64,000 nt of DNA from Pelargonium tetragonum (GCA_036897445.1 JAYMTL010000072.1:32327-96326); one strand, 5' to 3'; positions 13,101 through 27,802 are shown, numbered from the stretch's first letter. Translations and numbers: made by a program. The notes: a model not told the origin generated them from the sequence alone.

Positions 13101-16100
13101 AGTTAAAGCTAAAGCTTTACCTTAGCGTCGCAAGCATTAAAATTAAAGAGGGACCGCTATAAATACTCTAAAGGAGCTCTTTTTTGCCCCTACATTAAAG
13201 CATTTACTCAAGTTTGACTTTAGAGATATATCCTCTTAAATTAGTTAAATTAGTATAGTTAAGTTAGTTTAAGGTTCTTAATTGAAGGCAAGCATAATGT
13301 ATTAAACGGAATAAATTTATGCTTTTCCGCTTAACCCAGGGCTTCTTTTTTCTGGAGCCTTTATTCGAGAATCTTTGAAGCTTAAGTCGCGTCAAATCGA
13401 GGAAGGTTTTAAAACCAACCGAGAGACTAAAAATAGTACTTATTTTCGGAATGTATCCTAATTCTCAAGATTTGAACCCTAGGAATAAAGTCTTGATAAC
13501 TAGAGCTCTACCTTAAAAATTTTAAGAGTAGGCCCTTTCTTCTTAGTAGTTACATTTACTATGCTAGAGTGAGATATGACAATCTATTTACTCTACCCAA
13601 CGCCCGATACTATATATGATATGCCAAACAGACTAAGTTTAGTTTTTCCGCTTTTATATCTATCTAAGAGCATAAAGTTATTACCTCAAAATTCTATGAC
13701 AAAATCCTTGTAACGAAAACAGACGGCTTCATTTTATATAATAGATACGCTCAAAAACTTTTTCACAAAGCAGTAAGATTCTCTAATACCTTGTTATGGT
13801 AAATACTATACAATAAACGACTTCTCTTATTACATACGGGGCTACTCCTATATCTATAGTGTAAGACGTATTATGTCTTATAGAGAAAATGAATACCCAA
13901 TTCTATATAAAGGGTTTTGAACCTGGGGCTGCCTATTATACACTATTCCAAGTAAAGGGGGTTTCACTGCAAAAAAACTATATTAATAGTCGCCCACTAT
14001 AAGGAAGGCTAAAAGTCAAACAATAATAACCAGTCTCGGGAAAAGATAAACAAAATTAGAAATACAGGAGTAAGGACACTCCTTAACAACATTAAGAAAA
14101 GAACTAAAAATGAATCTGAATAACTCAAGGATTTTCGGAGTAGCATTAAGCCTTTTAAAAATGAAAAAGGGGTCCTTAGAGTAAGGAGAAATGCGAGTTA
14201 CGAGCTCTTCTTTGGGAATTTACTATACTAGTACCACCCTGAGGGAGGTATATAACCGAGCTCTTATTTAACTATTATTTTAGCGGGGTTTTGCATTCAT
14301 TTTATCTGAAACGCAGGGTACTTGTTTTAAGATTTGCGAGACTTTTGTAATATACCAAGATTGGTAGAACGCATAATTTAGGAATCCGGAATAGTAACTT
14401 GTAAGCTTAAAAACTAAGGAAATTGAGAATCGTATAGTCGTTTTAGTTTAGTATAGATAGAAACCTTTAAGGCTTTGCTAATTATATTGAACTGTGATGA
14501 GCCAAGTGCAAGTCCCTTATCCTAAATTTGAGTCTCTTTTGAAGTACAAGGAAACCTTTGGAGTACTCTCTAAAGGAATTTAATACCCTTACTAAAAACA
14601 TACTATTAAACGGGGACTTGCTTTTTGTGGAACCCGGGATTGGTAGACTAACGCTATAAGTTTTTTTGAGTTGTGGTCAACATAGATTCTATTTCAATAA
14701 TAAACGAGAGAGGCTAATATTTCTACATTCGAAAAAACCCCCTTTTGAATTTCCAAGAGCTATGACTAGAATTCTGTTATATTTTATTTAAGAAAATCTA
14801 CTAATAAGCGATATTAGTAACTGAATTTAGATAAGAGGGGTAGACTGCCCGCGGAACAACTTTCTAACAAGGAACTTTTTTATACTTTTGAAAAAGAAAA
14901 AGTGTCCCTTATGGAGGGTTCTAAGAAGAGATATCTCATCAAAAATTAGAAACTTTGAGGAGGACTTGTAAAATATTAAATTTACTGGATTTGAGTAGAG
15001 GTTTTATACCTTTATAAAAAAAAGCTTTGAAACGAAGTAAGAAAGTAACTAGCAACTAAAAAAGGAACAATTAACGTAAAAGCTTCCCGGAAATGCAAGA
15101 ACTTTTTACTCTATATGTGGAGTAGATTCTCCTTAACAACTTGAAGTCCAGGCTCTTACTACTTCGTGAAAGGAGTCACTTACGTCCTTAAAAATGAAAA
15201 TATACTTCGAAATTCTCAAGATACAAAGTTTTACTAATAGGTTACATAACAGCACCTGTTTTATAACCGGCATGCGAAAAGGGCTAGGGCTATAGACGCC
15301 GCTTTTTTGTAAGAGTTTCTAAATCAAAGTTGTGCCGCACACGAACTCAGTATTGTTATTAAAAAGTCAAGAAAGTCTCGCTTTTAGATTTATATCCTTA
15401 CGAATTCTGTGTACAATACACAAGAATTTTTGGCTGGGTGCGTAAATCATATGTACTTAGTTATGGGGGAGCCTCTTGAATAGTATAACTTTCTTTTTAT
15501 TGAAAGGGTTTTTCCTTTTACATTAATAAAAAAGACAAAGTATTTTGAGACCTTTAGGTTCTATTTTCTAAAAGAGTTATAATAAGTCCCGGGTTCAAAA
15601 CTCATAAAAAGTGTCGTACTTATATCTACCTTGAATTTGTCATAAAATAAATAGCAATTTTTGAATATAGCAAGGGTCCCGATAAAAACAAGAAAATAAC
15701 AACCTCGCATACTGTGCCGTAATATCGAAAAATGAAATAAGTTTCCTTTCGAAAAAGTCAAATCACTTAGAGAAAACTTTTATATAAAAACTGTGAAATA
15801 GCCGCTTCTGAAAAGGAAAGTCTTATCTCTTAATTTAATATGGTGGCGGGGCGTAATTCCCTAGGAACAAATACTGATAAGAAAGGTAAGACCCTATACA
15901 AATAAAAAGAGGGAAACCTCTTACAAAGCAGGCAAAGCAGGAGTACTACAATATTGCGATACCTTTGAGAAATGCTTTTGAATCAAAAAAAGTAAAGGGG
16001 CACATTTCTAAATAGAATATATCACAATGTCTTACCTTTTGAGTACGCATAATGCGCCTTAACTTATGAGTTTCTAGAGTTGAGGTCGGCAAAGAAATCT

Positions 16101-19097
16101 CTTAAATAGAATTTTTTGCGCCTCTTTAAACCTACAGCTAATAAGCGAGCCCTTGACTTGCGAGATTCTTACGAAATTTGTGGTTTAACTGTTAAAATAT
16201 ACCGACGGTATACACAATATCCCCGAGGACTCCTATAAAACCCTAAAAAGCTCCTTTTTAGTCTTTCTGATTCAAATATTCTATCTAGGAGTTACCTTAG
16301 TTAGAAAGAACCTTTTATAATTTTGTAAATACAGTGAATCGTAAATATAAACTTCCTCCGGGTCGATACTCGGTAATACAGGAGCCTCGTCCATCGAAGT
16401 AGGTTCAAGTCGTACTTAGCTCCGTTTTTACTGACAGTAAAAGGTCTAATTATTTAAGTTACGAGTACAAGAAATCCTTCCTATCTACTTTAAGACTTTT
16501 ATTAGTCTATAATTTTCTACTCCGTTTGAACAAGCCAAAAGGAAGCTCCTTAAAAAAGTCCCCTTTTACATAGTAAGTACAATTAATAAACCAGCGAGCT
16601 GCCCCGTAGTCACGTCACTATTATTTTTAGATCTGTTCAAAGCGGACCCCTAAGGTGCTCTAAGATCCCCCTTGTAAGATATCCTTTAAAACTTTAATCC
16701 TGATTAAAGCCGCGCAAGCTAAATACTTTTTAATAAGAACTCCTGTTTGTTCCCCCTTATGCTTATTTAAATTTTTAGGATAAGTCTAGCCCGTATATTC
16801 TAGGAGAGTAAAGGAAGTCCTATTGTATGCTGGAATTAACCGGGAATGATTCATTTGATTTACAACCCTTTTTATAACCTAGTGAGCAACAAAAGGCTAT
16901 TAACGCTACTACAACCTCCGTATAAATTTCTTTTTAAATAAGATTTAGATATCTAGAAATTAGAAAGCATTAAAAGATACAGATTTGTGAAACGTGAAAG
17001 GTATATATACTAGTATAGTAATAGGAAAGTTCGAGGGCTGTTTTGACAAACGGCATCATTATCTACCCTCCTTTTTCGAAAGGGGCTTTGACTCTTTCAC
17101 TCTTACTGAATTTAGGGATTTTACTCCGCGGTTATGCACGGCTTTTGCCATTTAATTTAGTAATTACTAAAAGAGTTCTTCTGCACTTGACCTAGATTCT
17201 AGAGAAATCACTTGCTTTATGTAAGATTGAGTCTGGGGTAAATAAGAAATAAGCTTAAGGGGAGGGGCTCGCTTGGAGTAATAGCTATGTGCTTGACTTT
17301 TGTAATAGTAACAAAATAGAACACGAAATCCATTTTATGGTTATAGGCTAAAATTCTTTCCCTCGGAAAAAGGAATAGCCGAGCTTGTAGTTAGGATAAC
17401 GAATATGAGATTATAAAGCGCTTGCTAGTAAGAAATGTTTGTTAGAAGTATAAGTCTATGACAATTTTTTTAGTCTTTAAAAGGGGAGTCACTCAGTTAG
17501 TAATCCTCCTGTTTTGAGTTCTAGTTCCGAGGACTTTAAAGTCAGGTATCCCTATTATTCCCAAGGCATATATTACTTTTTCTGTCCTTACTTTTCTTTT
17601 TAGTAACACTATAAATCAAGGGAATATTCGGTAATTAAACTTTTTTAGGTCTAGGTGTTGTGTACAGAACTAAGTAGAGGAGTAGATCAACTTTTTTGCT
17701 AATGAAGGTTAACAATTGAATTGTGCTAGGATTCACAAATTATATAGTTTTTTATTGAAGGATCTTAGGCTCTCTCTCTGAGTAGATATACCTAAAAGGC
17801 GCCACCCATGGGCTGTAAAGTATTGAACTCTGGTTTTGATACTTTGCTATCTATAATCTATAAAGAAACCCTGAAGTAAGTTTTAGAGTAAGACTTTACA
17901 CCAAACTGAGCTTTCTCTTTTATAAACTGACGTACTTCAGTAAACATAGAAGCGCGGCCGTCTTTTTAAATAATTTGTTCAAAAAGTCTTCTTAAATCCC
18001 ATTTAATCGACTATCATTGTACCAAAAAAAGAAATAGGAACTCCCTTTTTTCTAGGAAAGAGCTTAATATTAAAGTCAAACTCCTAAGTTCTTAGTTAGC
18101 TCAGTAAAAAAAAGTCTAAAGTCGAGGAAACTCTATTTTTTATGCTTGGGGTTCAAATGCACTTGGGAGCTGTAAATGCCAAGTTATCGAAAAGTTTCCT
18201 TATAGAAAAAGCCTAGTATGTATACACCCAAAAAGAATACGAGTAGCAAACATGACATGGGTGAGCGCATTCCCTAAAAAGGTTTGAGTTAAGCCAAGAA
18301 AGTTCTTTTGGATATAAAATAAAGTGGATATAAAGAAACTACTACTTATATAAAATATTATAAGCAAAGGCAACTTACTACAGATATATGAAAGTCTCAC
18401 TTATTCACGAGAGGGTACAATCCAGTTATTATAAGCAGGACTCTCTATTTTATCCCCAACTCTTTTAATAGCGAACAGAAGTCAAGGGGCTTTTTGACTA
18501 GCACTGACTAACGAAGCCTATCCTACTTAATAGTATTTTCCAAGAATAAAAGGTTCCTCTTTTTTTTATACTTATTGTTATTGTTGTTATTGGAAAAGAG
18601 TTACGATTATGAGTCACTCGTGATTTAGGTTCAATTTAGGCTGTTACTTGTCCTTTGTTTAGCTATTCAGAGAATTTAGAGCCTCGAAACTAGGGTTGGG
18701 CACTGTGAGATAGAGTATGCTAATAGGGCAAGTATGCTTTTCCTTGTAGTTTCTTTTTTTTTTTATTAAATTCGTTAGTTTTCAATTCCTTACAATTGTC
18801 CCTTGTTCTCCAGCCTTTCTTTTTGGAAAAATACCGTAGGTGTGTGTATTTAGAATGGGAAAGGATAGCTTGACTTTTATGTCAAAAAAGATACCCTACT
18901 AGAATATACTTACTTTATTATATTACCAATTCCAGGGATTTCAAAAGAAATTTTTATTTCGCCAGCTTTTGTAGAATCACCACTTAGATAAAGAATTCTG
19001 AATCGAACTTGACTCTTATATGCTCTCGGAACTAGAATAGTGAGTAAAACAGAGTCTTGGCAGCCTCTGCTAATTTACTACATCCGACAACTTCAGC

Positions 19098-19115
19098 AAT
19101 TTGTTAAAACAAATT
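19098..19115. repeat. Perfect 8-bp hairpin followed by a T-run
   Basis: AATTTGTT and AACAAATT flank a two-A loop, and the second arm runs straight into a short T tract. The shape resembles an intrinsic terminator, but the stem is A+T-rich and there is no identified gene upstream on the plus strand. Confidence 0.5.
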
Positions 19116-22100
19116 TTTTATGGGTACAGTCATGGGTTCAAGTGCTTTAAAGTGGAGCTCCTGATGTTAAGCGGCTCTTCCTAGCTAGAAAACAAAGAAT
19201 TTTCTCAAAATTACAAATTGTGGGCTTAATGCTTTATTAAGGGTACCTTTTTAGACTTTTTCAAATTAATAGGAGTGTTTCGTTGTGAGGAAGATGCCTA
19301 AAAATATAGCACCCCTGAGCTGCTTAGAGCAATTTTAGCAGGTGAAAGGAGCAATTAGAAGCGAGAATAAGTCAAGCTTTATAATTAAGATTAATAGGGA
19401 TAAAAGACTCTTCGCGGTAGATAAAAGTTTTATGCCCCGGTATTCCATATATAAATCAGAACTTGGATAGGAATAGGTTAAAAAGTTTAAGGCAACTAAC
19501 CACAGAGTACGCTGGATACAAAAGAATCTGTAACCAAAATCTTGAAAACTTAAAGTATCAGATAAAACTAAAGCTTATTTAGTGGAACTACTTTAATTCA
19601 CAGAGTTAAAAGCAACATTTACTTATAGAATTTATACGCGTTATATATTGAACCCCTTATATTTGACAACAGAATTCTTGCTCCTAAAGGATCCTAGTAT
19701 ATGTAGTAGAAAGAGGAGGTTACTCCAAAAGATAATATGAAAAAGCTCTCTTGCTGTTCTGGTTATTTTCTAATTTATTACAATACTTTAAAAGGTTCGA
19801 GACTTTAGTTAAACCTTCTTTAGAAATTCAGGAAAGCCGCGCAACCAGACAATACCAAATTCTTATAATTAAACTTAGTTTACTCCCATTTTGAGGTAAG
19901 CTTGCTTAACAAATACAATTTATAACATATTATAACAATGAAACTATGGAATATTTCCTCGACTTACTTCTATAACTATTTCCTTCCTTACAAAGTACAG
20001 TAGCTATAACACCGGGAATCCTCAACTTAAAAGCGATTTAGAACCGGGTTTCTAGGCGCGCAGTAGTTTATACAGAAACGAACTACGAAGCTTTTTTAGA
20101 TTTATTAAAAAGTTTTCGAGGGTTCTATTTCGAGTAAAAGAGGTAAAGCTTTTTAAAAGTTCTAGTGAAATCCAGGAGCTTAAGTCCATAATCAAGCTAA
20201 CTTGCTTTTAGTTTTGCAAAGCTGTAATCTTTAAGGGTACCGTAACTCTTATTTTTAGGGTCAATCCGAAACTATATGAAAGCCTCCAATCTTAAATTAT
20301 ACGAAATTTAGAATATGAAAGTCTAGCTGAAAGGGGATCTTAAAAAGCTACCGTTCTCGCTCGATAAAATCAGGTTCTTGTAGGACCTACTATATTATAG
20401 TAGCAAAGGACAGGTAGACTATGGGTATATATATATTTTTTTAATTCGCGGACTAATTTAATTACACCTGCTCTTCTAAAAGGGTACACTTTACTATAAT
20501 TATAAAAACCTTAGCTTTTTCTAAACAAGCTATTACCAGTTTTGCAAGGGAAGTTCTTGTTTTAGATTAGATATTGCACAGGGTTTCCAAGAAGGGGCCC
20601 TTTCCTAAGAAATAGGTATTCTGCCTGTTATTTTATAACGCTATGAGATCCCCCGGACTTTTCCACTTCAGGAATATGCAACCCGCCTCCTTTTTGTAAA
20701 TTAAACCCAGGGAATGCCCTTCCCGGCTAGCGTCTAGCTCTAGGTTTTTCTCTCCGTAATGTATTGGTTTTAGTCTTTGGCATCTGTAAAAAAGGAATCC
20801 TCAGCAGGACTATAGGAATATACTTTCTAGAAATTCTCAGTGTAGCAGATTTTACTGTAGATCTAAAACACTTTATGAATAGATAATACTTAACTGCAGT
20901 TTTAGTAAACCCCCTACGGGTATCCTTTTCGAGTTTGTGCTTTAGTAGTTTGTCAGCTATACTTTTGGAATATCCGTACTAGATTATGAGTAATTGCAGC
21001 CCTTTAGGACCCAGCCTCCGTGCGCTTTCTCCTACCTGGACTTAAGCGGAGACTCCTATTGTCTTTTTTTTGTAGGACTCCGAAATGCTATTCTAAACGA
21101 CTTTGAAACTAAATATTACACAACTGCCTTGTGAAAGCTTACAAGGGACCCCCCCTTATCTTTCGTAAACCCTAAGCCTTGATTTCAGTATTAAACCGGG
21201 CCTTAATTCTTAAACTTGTACTTAGAAAGTTTACTGAGCAGCTTTTGCGGATAAAACTAAAGTAAAAGATAGAATTTTAAACGGGCACTTCCGGACTAGG
21301 GACTTCTCCTTTATGAATAGGGAGAGCTTCGTCAGGAGAAATACAACAACTCAATTTGAATAAACACAAGTTGATTGGGCAAAAGATGCAACAAAAGATT
21401 AATATGAATATCAGAAGAAGGGGGCTTCCTGTCTGAATCTAGCATAAAAAGAGGGAGCCCTGCAAAATCTTTCAATCCCTAAGTTCTTTACTCCCCGACA
21501 ATACCTATAGAATTACGTACCTTCTATTGTAACTAAGAATACCTTGTATTGACCTCGTCATCTATCAACATATAAATCCATATCTGCCTAGCACTTTTTA
21601 TATAAAACAAGTATGATAGTTAGCAAGTGAATTGCTTACAACTAAAAGGACAGGGTAACGCTTTCGGGACGAGATCCTGGGAATCTTTTACCAGCTAACA
21701 GCCGGATAGAGTGAAACTCGTAAGACAATAAAATACAGAATAGCCATAATAATCCGAATACAAATAAAGAGAGTGTAGATTAAGCAATGATGATTTTCAA
21801 GGTTTAGAAACCAAATTATCCATAAATGTAACAAGGGGCTTCCTTACTAAGAATAGAGTTTTCAATTCTTCGCGTTAAACCAAACCCGGAGCTCTGTATT
21901 AAATCCAAAAAAGCCCTCCTAAAAATTGTGCACCGACTAGACGCAAGTTCTGGCAGTTGTAAGAAACCCTGTTAAAAGATCTAAGCTATAACTTCCTTCT
22001 TTTAAAATCACAAGGACTAGACTTTGTATTTTAGTCTTAAAGTATTGAACGAAGTCCTCCTATGAGAAGTTTTTTGTTTGTTATTTTTACATCCTAGCTC

Positions 22101-23370
22101 AGTAATGAGAAAAAATCCTTGTGTAACAACATAACCTTGCTATCGCCTAAAGTAGGGATAAGGTTACTAAGAGCCTCTTTTTTGTTATTTGATAAAGTTT
22201 TCCCCCCTTTTCTCGCCAGAGTTCTAAAAAATTCCGGGAAGAAGAAATAGAGTTCTATATGTATATGTACCAACCACAGTACACTTTAATTACTTACCCT
22301 TAATTTGACAAAAAACAACCTAGAAATTCGCGCCTTAAAACAGTATCCTTTGCTTTCACAAGAATACTAGAAATAGAATATTGATTAGATATGCTTTTTG
22401 CTCACATACACCTGCCCTGGTATAAGGGTTGCTGTTAGGACAGTTGTCAGGGTCATCCCCAGGTGCTACTAAGTCTTTAGGAGCCCTACTGGGTCTATTT
22501 TCATGTAAAGGAATTAATTTAATTGAAAAAACAACTATCCAGAATTGGCTTCTTTTACAACTGAGAGATTAAAATGAAAAACTTTATAATAAAGCGAGAA
22601 AAGCTCTTTCAAAAAGCTTCTTGTAGATAATAGTTATATTAGGTATAATTATAAGGGGATTCCCCTTTAAAAGCCGAGAAAGATTTTTATTTGGGCAACA
22701 AATCGGAGCATAAAAGGCCCTTAAAGCTACTAAATACTTTGGCGCCCCTTTTGGGTTACAAGCCCTAATTAAATCTAATTATAGAAAGCCCTAAACCTTT
22801 TTAGAGTAGGAGCTACTATTTGCTTGAATACGACAACTATATAGAATTTAGAGCTTATCTAGTGAGTGGATATCTAAGTTTCTGTACATTTAGCAAAAGT
22901 TCAGCATATTAAGGCTTTAGGGCCTTTAAGTAGGAACTAAGGATTCCTTACTTTATCGTGTACAAACAAAAAACTAAAGAAGAAATTAGAGATCTATTAA
23001 GTGTTCGGGACTCATACTTAGTGTATTGATAAGCTAAGCGACTTTAGGAGAGTAGCTAACTATGAGCAGCCTTGGTAAAGACAATTAACTGTGAATAAGC
23101 GGAGTGAAATATCAGGGGTTCTAAAAAGACTCTAAAAAGTCAGTTAAGCGCGTATAAACAGGAATACCTGTTACGCATATTTGAAGAGATGCCGCATTAA
23201 AGTGCTTAAAAAAACTTCGGTTGAATTTACACCCCTTAGATTTTTATTATTATTCCTGACGTTTAACCGAGCTAGCAAGGCAATCTGGTTATTCTTTTAG
23301 AGGTCCGATGCCCTAGGTCCTATAGTTATACAAAAAATGAAAGGGTACCCGAATACTGAATACTGATCCT

Positions 23371-23380
23371 GGGGGGGGGG
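23371..23380. repeat. Run of ten G
   Basis: An uninterrupted G10 tract on the plus strand stands out in an A+T-rich region with no gene around it. Confidence 0.8.
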
Positions 23381-24183
23381 TAGCTATACATTTTAAACTA
23401 AACCCTTGTAGTGAGTCCTGTTCGTAGCCCTAAGTACCTAAAAATTAGTAAAAGGACTCAATAAACTACTATCTGTTTACTGGTGGCGGTTGCTCTATAC
23501 CTTTACAGTAATTTAAGAAAACCCTTTGCTTCTTCTATAATTATATGAAAATTTTATTATAATATTTTAAGTATTAAATTAAAGTTAAAGAAAAACAGCG
23601 CTCTCAAATTAGTAGAGAATCCTTGGTCCGCACACAGCTTTCTATTATAAGGTTCCCTTTCACTCCTAATTAATGTTTGTACAGACTCGTCTAAGAAAAG
23701 GCATGTACCCTCACTAGGGCCCTTAAATTACAAAACTTCTAAGCGCTTTCTTTGGGCCTCTTTTCGAGAACTTCACTTAAAATGTAGACTTTCCAAACAA
23801 ATAAGATACACCACGAAAAGAACTTCATAGAGATTTTCTGTTCAAAAAGTTTTTTGTTCCTGAGATTTTAGAGGTGTCTTAAGTCCATTGTTTAAAATGT
23901 TTTTCTTCCATTAGGCGCAGACCCCTTTTCTTTTGTTTGAGAAAGCTCAAATTCAAAGTCAAGTATCTAGATCCTAAAAAAGATGCTAAATAAAATTAGA
24001 ATTTAGAAGCTGAAGCTTTCGCAGGAGCTCAGAAAGAAAGAGAAGAAATAAATATTTATTTGCGCGCAATTCCGTTGAGTTTTGTATAACTAGTAGGAGC
24101 AGAGATTCCTTTGGAAGCATTATAAATCTAAAGTTTACGTACACGGTTTAGGCCAAGGAGTACCTCTTTTATTTTATTCGATA

Positions 24184-24206
24184 CAAATTTCTAAAAAAGA
24201 AATTTG
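24184..24206. repeat. Perfect 9-bp hairpin with A5 loop
   Basis: CAAATTTCT and AGAAATTTG flank a five-A loop. The hairpin is A+T-rich with no T-run after it, so I do not call it a terminator. It lies in gene-free sequence about 700 bp from the minus-strand island that begins at 24900. Confidence 0.65.
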
Positions 24207-24899
24207 CAGTCTGACCTTTAACTAAAGTAGAGTTAGAGTATTCGGGTCTTTCATTCTATTATACAGGAAAAACCACTCTAAAAGAGTATAACAATTAAAA
24301 GAACTAAAAGGTATGTAAAGCGATTTAAGTAAGGCCTGCTACTGGAATTCCTAAAGAACATTTCCAATAAATAAGATTGGGATATACTTTTTTTGCTCTT
24401 GTAAGTCAATGTGCAAAGGTCTATGGAAGGGTTTTTATAAGGTTTCCGGTTTACTTACTTTCTTTCTTAAGATTGAGCTTTCTGTATTTGAAGTCTTCCT
24501 CTATACAAAATATTATAACATGTTAACTGACCGAGAAGGCTCTAGAAATTTCTAGTTATTGCAATGAAAGCTACTTTTAGACTGGTGTACATATAAAGTA
24601 ACAGGGTTTTTTTAAAAACGAGAATATTATAATTATAGCGCCGTAAGGTTAACGGGGTAGAATCTTTTACTTCAAGGTCCCTTTGTTGTGCACGAGATAA
24701 TAAGTATAAGGGCTCTCATTTTTTTTAGACTAGGTTAGCCAGTAATTCCAATAACGGTTCCTTTTGCTCGCGGGTTGTTACTACTGGCTTAGGTTTGTAG
24801 AAACCCCAGTAATAACTACAAGGGCTAAAATATCTTACTAAAAAGTACAAAGAGTCTCTTAAAGTATAAATATCGCTTATCAAGCAACGAGAAAAGTCC

Positions 24900-25850
24900 T
24901 CAGTTTTATAACTTGTATGTAAGAGGATAATTATAATAGTCCCTAGCAACTTGTTGTATGAAAGCAAAGTTAGGATCCCGTTCTAATTCTTTTTAGTTCT
25001 ACATTACATGAAAAGTGTATTTACCAGAAACAAATGACTTTACTTTCCCTACTGCCTGCTCCACAATAACTTGTACAAACTGTAAACTAACACAACGAAA
25101 TCCCATATTACTTTTCAGTACCCCCCCAGACTTTTTATAGCTACAACTCTCTAAGTCTTCTGTAGCCCCGTTTTCTTAGTCTTGATAGTTCTTACTCTTA
25201 TGCAACTTACCAGCTCTTTCTTATTCAGAATACCCAGAACTTGTTTCTTAATACCTATAATTAATTGGTTCCTTTTTGGAAACTCTTCTTACCTGAATTC
25301 TTAGAACCTCACTCAAGCAGCTGCTATACTCTTTCCTTTTTTATACTTACTTTTAAATATACTTATAACATTCCTGTCTAAGTTAATCCCTAAATACCTG
25401 ATGAAGAGAAGGAAGAACTCTCTATTTCCTGTAAAAAGAAAAAAATGTAAAGATTATATATGAGTATAGCCCGTTGGGACACATAAAAAGGCTCTAACTT
25501 AACCCTATAATCGAGGGTCCCTCCACCTGCTTTTTCCATTTGCTCCCTCTTACTAAAAATTCTTTAAACTTGTTTCTTTCCTTGTTAACTAGAGTACTAA
25601 AGCAGGGAACAACAAGGAGAACCAAGAGTAAAACGTTTCGCTTTAATAGGTTGATAGCAGTAGGATATTTCTTATTTATATGCCATATTTAAGCTTAGAT
25701 TTGTAACTAGAAAAAACGAGTAGACTATGGTAACCCTTAACGCTTTTACTTTGTAAACGCCAACCGCAAACCTATACTCTAAAATGAAAATATAAGGCTA
25801 CAGTAACTACAGAATATAAGTAATCCCTGAGTCCTATACTTGTATTATCA
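24900..25850 (-). other. Minus-strand purine-rich island, TGA-only frame
   Basis: On the minus strand one frame is open from TGA at 25848-25850 down to TGA 24900-24902 (about 315 codons). Its last part reads like protein when TAA/TAG are Gln (for example RDPNFAFIQQVARDYYNYPL near the end). The segment around 25380-25520 looks like inserted palindrome-bearing sequence. Few TGA triplets occur in any frame here, so openness is weak evidence. No family is recognised. The ordinary-code ORF overlapping its 3' end is in another frame and looks like a shadow. Confidence 0.25.
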
Positions 25851-27781
25851 TTATCTGGAATCAGAAGCCTAGAAACAAGGTAACACGGGAACAGCCTCGT
25901 ACTTTAGAGCTACATACCTGCTTCAACTTAAACTTCGGGAATAGCTTACTTAAAGAAACGGACTTCTTAAGAAAAATAGGATTTCTTAGCTTAGACTTTT
26001 CTTTAGAGAATACCCTGCAATTTTTTAGATCCCTTTAAGCCTTTCCTTGACTAACGAGTATTCTGGAGTGCTTGGATTCCTTAGGTTTAAGTCAATATTC
26101 TTTAGTGGCCGGGTCACTCTTAGCTATTTATTAATAGAATTTCCTGCATTTGTATTAGCTAGAAAATTCCTTGTAATTCTAGAGTCTTGCTCCTAGTTAA
26201 CAAGTCTAGCCTATCTAGCTTAATCCGTTTTAGGGGAAAGTCTATTCCTTAAATATTCCGTGTTTTAGATTTAGAATTTCCTATTACGGATGTTATTACT
26301 AGGTTCTTATAACGTGTAGTACTCCTCTTATTTTAACACGGTATTCCTAAAAATAACTAAAACTCAAAACTTAATAGACACTTAAAAAGGATACGGAACG
26401 CTTTCGAAACCATAGAATGGAGAGATTTTTAAGACTGCAATCAGTAAAAATTCATAGATAAGAAATGCTAGAATATTTTGATTTTCGTTTTGATTGACAA
26501 TAAGATATATTAAGAGTAGAGAACCAGAAGACATAACATGGTTGGGAGCTTTGTGCTGAAGCATATACTTTTAGAGAGTGATTCAAGAAAAGAGTTCTAA
26601 CATAACAAGCAAACAGTAAATCTAGAGTTATCCTGCATAATGAAAAGCATAAAAAGGAATCTTGTCTCTTTAATAAATAATAATACATAAAGAGAAACTT
26701 CAAGTAGTTAAAATTTTCGTGTTACAAATCTAATTAAAACATATGCTATAAAAAGATAAGGCATAATAACGAAGGGCTCCCCTTCTTTTGTTTTGCTTTT
26801 GAGGCCCAATAAAATTGATTTAGTTGTTACATTCAAATAGGTTGCCCATTTAAAACTTTGCAAGGTATGGTATCTCAAGATCTTATTTTACGCGTATTCT
26901 ATTAATTAAATAGAATGAATTTTCAGGAACTTTAAAATCCGTACATATTTGGGATGGGATTCCGTATCTAGGTAGGAGTCTTGAGAAAAAGAAAATATAC
27001 ATGAGTTTATACTTTACCCCTGAATAAATATTAGATATAATCTATATCACGTAGGTAGCTCTCTCCAGAAAAATCTGGTTACTCAACAAGTTGTCCATGA
27101 ATTCTTATAAGGTAACCCCGTACATTGGTACCTGGGAGCCCTTCAAAAAGCAGGTACTACATTTAGGAAAAGCTGTTGACACAAATTAGAATTAAAGAGA
27201 TATACCCACGAGAACTCCTGAAAATACTACACAAATTTAAGATCTGATCCCAAAATTAATAAAGCACAGACCAACTCAAAATTCGCTTATTTGAACCTAA
27301 CTAAACGATAAGGCAAAACGAGACTTCGGGTAGTTTTTAAGTTTTTGCCTCTACCAGTAAAAAGGCGGCTTTTAAGCAATTAATTACAGTGAAATACCCT
27401 TTTTTATTTTACCTGGAAGACTCATTACGCAGAATTTCTCTTAACTTAAAGGGGTTTTGCCTGTGAGGATATTCTAAATTCGAGCACTCGTTTGGGGCTT
27501 AAGTCGCAGAAGAATAGGTTACTACCCTCGGAAGTATAATACAAGAATCCTTATATTGTTTATTTTTTAAAGATTTCCTACGTCTTTACTTCTATAATTT
27601 TTGGATACTGGGCAATTTTTATATTTGATAAGCAATTATTTTAAACTTAGGAATAGATAGGTTTCTATGCTGTTAGTAGTTATTATGGTCAATCCGTTTT
27701 ATTTCTTGTATAATTAGTCCGGGTATACAAGGTCTTTGGTTACTCGTTTAGTGCAGTAATTTTTTTGATAAAGGCCGCTCG

Positions 27782-27802
27782 CTTAGATTATAAAAATCTA
27801 AG
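27782..27802. repeat. Hairpin with 8-bp perfect arms
   Basis: CTTAGATT pairs with AATCTAAG across a 5-nt loop (ATAAA). There is no gene context. Confidence 0.5.

Larger units (their letters stand above)
4161..24899. other. Long region without a supported gene
   Basis: About 20.7 kb of palindrome-rich A+T-rich sequence. The longest ordinary-code ORF in the window (5975-6400, minus, 141 codons) is here, but it resembles no family and crosses palindromic cores. TGA-only frames of over 250 codons exist near 19330-20170 and 21710-22530, but they cannot be separated from chance. Hairpins at 19098 and 24184, a TA-repeat near 6658-6672 and the G10 run at 23371 are the only distinct local structures I noted. 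Confidence 0.5.

Noticed and set aside
16380-16425. GGTTCAAGTC T-loop-like arm
   Set aside because: One T-stem mismatch and no matching acceptor strand or anticodon arm upstream. It forms a simple GGAGC/GCTCC hairpin instead.
19326-20170. About 280-codon TGA-only frame
   Set aside because: Several such frames are expected by chance when only TGA stops. The sequence has the ordinary palindrome-rich texture, with no strand skew.
21711-22530. About 270-codon TGA-only frame
   Set aside because: Same reason. Palindromic cores run through it and nothing frame-specific was found.
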